A DNA stretch of 64,000 nucleotides from Cladorhizidae sp. MBARI D1340-BT2. Taxonomy: Eukaryota; Porifera; Demospongiae; Poecilosclerida; Cladorhizidae. The stretch is from positions 40,988,509 through 41,052,508 of the forward strand of contig JAQNBH010000009.1 of NCBI GenBank assembly GCA_028752905.1, written 5' to 3'. Shown piece after piece: positions 63,352-64,000 of this stretch (the stretch's first letter is position 1; every line of letters starts with the position of its first letter). The notes under the pieces are model-generated. The model was not told where the DNA came from and made no database searches. It saw only the letters and a program-made list of their open reading frames with translations. A program made the position numbers and the translations under genes.

Positions 63352-64000
63352 TGGGGCCTCAACATTTGGAAGTTATTTTTCCTGTGCCTTCAATTAAGAA
63401 TATTTGATTAGGTCTTTTCTATCTCCCCCTGCATCCCGAGCAAGCCTCTCTGATTCATTATCAGATATTATCTGTTCTCTAAATCCCTCATTTTCTCTAA
63501 CTTCATTCTTATAGGAGACTTTAATGTCAACCTGCTTCTATCGTCTTCTCGTCATAATCGCCTCATTATTTTTATGAACACTTTCAATTTGATCCAGCTT
63601 ATCTTGGAGCCAACTTATTTTGGGCATACTGGCTCACCCTCCCTCATTGACCTGGTATTATCATCGAATGATGAGAGTATTGAGTGTCGGATTATACCTC
63701 CCCTTGCAAACTAGGTATACTTCTAAGCATGTAAAAGGATAAGCTCTTCCCCACAGTTAATGCTAAGACGGACCATATGGAGGTTTGATCATGCAGATTT
63801 TGACAAAGCTTGTGAACTATTAGAAAGTTTAAATCTTTCAGATATTTTTTCAGACAATCAAATGGAATTGCTGGCTCTGCTGGAAAAATTCATTTATGGA
63901 CATCATGTCTGTATATGTGCCTAAAGCTGTTTTGCCTGATAAGTCTCACCCTCCCTGGTTATCTAAACCTGTTATTCAGGCAATCAGAAAGAGAAACTTG
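63352..64000 (+). mobile_element. LINE endonuclease region, right part, running off the window
   Basis: Continues the LINE of 60700-60923 after the piggyBac insertion. It reads NGPQHLEVIF, then FILIGDFNVNLLLSSSRHNR, FNLIQLILEPTYFGHTGSPS, LIDLVLSSN, a stop at 63711, and further RRTIWRFDHADFDKACELLE and PPWLSKPVIQAIRKRN at the window end. GDFN and the TH-type block are endonuclease motifs, and the PPWL...IRKRN block precedes reverse transcriptase in CR1/jockey-like LINEs. Frames change at least twice. Confidence 0.8.

Overview
This is nuclear DNA from an animal. The genes are split into short exons with GT-AG and GC-AG introns, the gene complement is animal-like (an FKBP6-type TPR immunophilin, a PLD3-type phospholipase D-family protein, a TMEM97-type EXPERA membrane protein), and the rest is dense in eukaryotic transposons (hAT, piggyBac, two Ty3/gypsy-type elements, LINEs, foldback elements) and very long minisatellites. 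The mixture suggests a marine invertebrate. A sponge or another non-bilaterian is my best guess, but nothing in the window proves it. No rRNA or tRNA gene, CRISPR array or bacterial-style operon was found.

Layout. 0-1.3 kb: 3' end of a decayed hAT element. 1.3-3.2 kb: 23-bp and 25-bp minisatellites. 3.2-7.7 kb: a second decayed hAT element with smaller elements lodged in it. 8.8-12.2 kb: a broken DDE-type transposase of a family I cannot name, flanked by GTCCGTCAC motifs. 13.1-20.3 kb: ATT microsatellite, then a 7-kb array of 37-bp units. 21.2-22.4 kb: two foldback elements. 22.6-44.0 kb: at least six exons of the FKBP6-like gene (+ strand). Its long introns carry a 25-bp CT-rich array, a 5.7-kb 33-bp array, and a 25-bp array split by a 4.3-kb Gypsy element. 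The last of these introns also contains, on the opposite strand, a complete four-exon phospholipase D-like gene (40.3-43.1 kb). 44.3-51.6 kb: a non-autonomous hAT element, two hAT relics, and a Gypsy-type element whose integrase lies upstream of reverse transcriptase (Gmr1-like order). 53.3-57.2 kb: a complete four-exon TMEM97-like gene on the - strand with retroelement debris in one intron. 58.3-60.5 kb: a ZMYM-type hAT relic. 60.7-64.0 kb: a LINE interrupted by a 2.4-kb piggyBac element at TTAA.

Three host genes are supported at exon level. Across their eleven called introns, four use a GC donor in a strong consensus (A/CAG or CAA, then GCAAGN), and in at least two cases the reading frame leaves no nearby GT alternative. 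Together with the intron-specific minisatellites, several of which contain donor-like and acceptor-like motifs in every unit, this is the most unusual property of the window. The three genes have unrelated jobs: a germline-type co-chaperone, a lysosomal or secreted PLD-family protein, and an ER sterol-pathway membrane protein. Their proximity looks like ordinary gene packing rather than a pathway cluster.
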